A DNA stretch of 64,000 bases. Origin: Larus michahellis (taxonomy: Eukaryota > Chordata > Aves > Charadriiformes > Laridae). The DNA is taken from assembly GCF_964199755.1 (NCBI RefSeq), contig NC_133913.1, positions 6,116,201 to 6,180,200 of the forward strand, given 5' to 3'. Under the pieces are notes generated by a model. That model was not told where the DNA came from and made no database searches. It saw only the letters and a program-made list of their open reading frames with translations. The position numbers and the translations under genes were made by a program. This document shows positions 61,407 to 64,000 of the stretch, in pieces (position 1 is the stretch's first letter; each line of letters begins with the position of its first letter).

Positions 61407-61924
61407 TCCCTTCCATTTCCTGTTACAACCTTCACGTTTTCCCCCCCGGTGTCTCACCCACCCTGTCCAAGTTCTCTGTGACTCTGAGATGATTCCACCC
61501 GCTCTGAGCGCTCTTGGGTGAAGTTCATGTCCAGGTGGTCTGCAAATACCTAATACTCTCGTGGGTCGTCTCTTTGTTCTTTTCCTACTCCTATTTCCTA
61601 TTCTTGCCCTTTTGTCACTGATATTAATATTAGCTGCCACGTTACACATGTAGTCTTCATTTATGTGTAAAAAAAAAAAAGTATTTACTAGTTTGAACTT
61701 GACATTTTCTGTTGTTAGCTTTTCTTCTTTATTGAGAAATGGACCAATGCTTTGCTGTGTCTTCTCCTGCTGTGACTAGAACATGAAGTGCTCTACTCAC
61801 CCTGAAGCACATGGTTCTCTGTGGCCAGTGAGGCTCAATCTGGTCACTTAGCTCTTCCTCCACATATCTAAAAAGACCTCTGTGTGCACTTTCTTTGGGG
61901 AGGACGGTTCTTAAGAACTCCCTT

Positions 61925-62038
61925 GACTCCCTCTCTGGGCAATCTGATCTAGTTGAAGATGTCCCTGCTCACTGCAGGGGGTTGGACTAGATGGCCTTTA
62001 GAGGTCCCTTCCAACCCAACACATTCTATGATTCTATA
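61925..62038 (+). repeat. CR1 LINE 3' UTR fragment
   Basis: About 115 bases including GATCTAGTTGAAGATGTCCC, GGGGGTTGGACTAGATGGCC and the end CATTCTATGATTCTAT. Nearly identical to the end of the copy at 54372. Confidence 0.9.
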
Positions 62039-62295
62039 TCTGTCTTTTCCCTCACCTTCTTAAAACCACAGAGATTGACTTCAGACCACCCAAGCTTCCC
62101 CCTTATAATAGAAACTCGAAGGAAGAGAAGAAGCTAGTAACGTGAGGAGCGGTTCATGTGTGACTGGGTAAATGGTTGATAAACAATTGTAGGAATAGCG
62201 GGTCCGCAGTCACGGTGAAGGAGAGTTGCAGAGTTCTCCACTGTTTTGCATGTTCATGGGTGACTTGGGAAAGGAGGCTGTTGAAACGAATCTAA

Positions 62296-63092
62296 ACTGA
62301 AGACTGAATTGCAGTTGGGGTCTGATGGGTGCACCCACGAGTGCTGTGGAAGCTGGCCCATGTCATTGCAAGGCCACTCTCAATTTTCTTTGAAAGATTA
62401 TTGCAACTGGGAGATGTTCTTGAGGACTGGAAGAAAGCAAGTGTCACTATCTCCAAGCAGGGCAAGAAGGATGAGCTGGGTCCTACAGGCCTGTCTGCCT
62501 CAGCCTCTGAGAACGTGATGGAGCAGCTGAGTATGGAGACCATTTTCAGACAAACGAAGGATGAGAAGGTGATCATGAGTGGTCAGCACGGTTTTATGAA
62601 GTAGATGTTGTGTTTAATGAACATGGTAGCGTTCTACAAGGAAATGACCAGCTCGTGGGATGAGGGGAGAGCCGTGGATGTTGGTCTCAAATGTATTAAG
62701 GCTCTCAACACTGTCTCGCATAACAGCCTTGTAGAAGATCTGGTGGAAGACGCACTAGGTAAGTGGGCAGCACAGTGGACTGAAAACTGGCTCATCTGCT
62801 GGACTCGAAGAGTTGTGATCAGCAGCGCAAAGCCCATATGGAGGCCAGTCACTACTGGTGCATGCCGTGTATTCATACTGGGACCAGTGGTGTTTAACCT
62901 CTTCATTAATGACCTGGGTGATTTGATGGAGTGCACCCTTAGCAAGGCTGCAGATGACACAAAACTGGGAAGACTGGCTGTAGGAGGCCTGCTGTAGCTG
63001 AACCCGCTCTGCACAGCGGGGTTGGACAAGATGATCTTCAGAGGTCCCTTCCAATCCCTTCCAACCTCAACTGTTCTGTGGTTCTGCAGAAG
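62296..63092 (+). repeat. CR1 LINE ORF2 fragment with 3' end
   Basis: About 800 bases of diverged CR1. ORF2 remnants read VMEQLSMETI, SGQHGFMK followed by a stop, DEGRAVDVG, GPVVFNLFINDLGDLMECTL and SKAADDTKLG, which include the catalytic ADD region of the reverse transcriptase. It then jumps to the 3' UTR (GGGTTGGACAAGATGATCTT) and ends TTCTGTGGTTCTG, so everything between the catalytic region and the tail has been deleted. A pseudogene-like relic. Confidence 0.88.
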
Positions 63093-64000
63093 GACTTGCC
63101 AAGACTGAGTGACTCGGCAATAAAACAACAAATGAAGCCTGATGTTGAGCAGTGAAAAATGATGTGCATGAAAATCACAACTTGTAAGACGCTGGCTGTG
63201 CTGATTTTCCCCTCAACCAAAATTTTGCGGCTATTGTAGATCTACAAAAACAATTGCTGAAAGGCGCGGTAGAGGTCAGTCAATTCCTACTTGAATTTGG
63301 TAATTATTAAGAAGAATTAAATAAAACCCCACAAAATAGAACATAATTATGCCACTGTATAAACTGTATTTTCTTCACATATTGAATTGCTGGATACAGT
63401 CTTGGTCTTTGTATCAGAAAGGATGCAGTAAAGCTGGAAAAACTTTGGAGGAGGGCACCAGGATGTTCGGATCAGAAGAGCTGCCGTACACGGAGTGAAT
63501 TGGTTTGAAGATCTTCAGCCTTGGAAAGAGACCAGTGGGAGGGGTGTGAGACAGAGGGCTTAAAAAATTCTCCATGGCCAGGAGAGAAAAATGTTCTGTC
63601 TTTCAATGCAGGAACGTGGAAATGTGAAGTGAAGGTCGCAGGTGGCTTGAAAGGAAGGGAAGGAAGGGGCCTTACACCAAAAGTGTGCTGCAAGGGATTT
63701 CTGCATTTCTGTGTTGATGGCCATAGTCCTCACCAGATACGGAGAGGACTTTTGCTCTCGCTTGACGTGGCTGTGGGTGAGATGTTGGTTAGGAGCCATC
63801 GCCACCACGGCTTGGCAACCACGGTTTCTCTCTAGCTGGAAACCAGGTCTTGAGACATCCCGGTGACCCCGTTATGTCGATACTTGTTGACTCTCTAATG
63901 CTCTGCGGGGAAGTGTTCCATAAGGCGTCTACAAATTACATCATGTTGACTTTCTAAGTAGACAGAAATGATCCAGCTTTAGTCCAAAAAGTAGAAAATG

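Larger units (their letters stand above)
55373..64000 (+). other. NSF: NSF intron 8 (partial)
   Basis: 8.6 kb to the right edge. The exon carrying Walker A (GPPGCGKT) was looked for and not found. The intron holds six CR1 fragments, five of them between 60.3 and 63.1 kb, and a palindromic AT-rich patch at 60321-60357. Confidence 0.8.

Noticed and set aside
62605..62997. 130-codon plus-strand ORF as a gene
   Set aside because: Remnant of CR1 ORF2 (GPVVFNLFINDL, ADDTKLG).
55373..64000. Search for NSF exon 9 with the Walker A motif
   Set aside because: No segment encoding GCKHVKG or GPPGCGKT was seen on the plus strand; the exon must lie to the right.

Overview
The window is nuclear DNA from a vertebrate, almost certainly a bird. 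It carries about a dozen fragments of CR1 LINEs (the dominant retroposon of bird genomes, several ending in the typical ATTCTRTG-like 3' repeats), GC-rich CpG-island promoters, GT-AG spliced exons and no sign of prokaryotic organisation. The species cannot be fixed from the sequence alone.

Two protein-coding genes are recognised, arranged head to head (divergent). On the minus strand, 3,039-15,453, is MEIOC, the meiosis-specific coiled-coil partner of YTHDC2. Seven coding exons were found, from a tiny first exon (Met-Glu) to the penultimate conserved C-terminal exon. The last exon was not found and probably lies beyond the left edge. On the plus strand, from 20,445 to beyond the right edge, is NSF, the N-ethylmaleimide-sensitive factor AAA+ ATPase that disassembles SNARE complexes. 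Eight coding exons (codons 1-249) cover the whole N domain and the first residues of D1. The Walker A exon is not in the window.

Layout: 1-3,038 last MEIOC intron in view with one CR1; 3,039-15,453 MEIOC; 15,520-15,850 MEIOC CpG-island promoter with five CCAAT boxes; 15,850-20,100 intergenic spacer with a GC-rich imperfect repeat, two CR1 fragments and one unassigned 235-codon ORF; 20,100-20,444 NSF CpG-island promoter with three CCAAT boxes at exact 60-bp spacing; 20,445-55,372 NSF exons 1-8 separated by introns of 0.6-14 kb that hold CR1 copies and three minisatellites; 55,373-64,000 NSF intron 8, with a cluster of CR1 fragments at 60.3-63.1 kb.

The two genes do not form a functional pathway: one is a germline meiotic regulator and the other a ubiquitous membrane-fusion ATPase. 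Their linkage is positional. I found no new multi-gene system. The most interesting unexplained items are the regular CCAAT arrangements in both promoters, a strong-context uORF in MEIOC, young tandem repeats, and several exon-like open segments inside NSF introns that match nothing I recognise.
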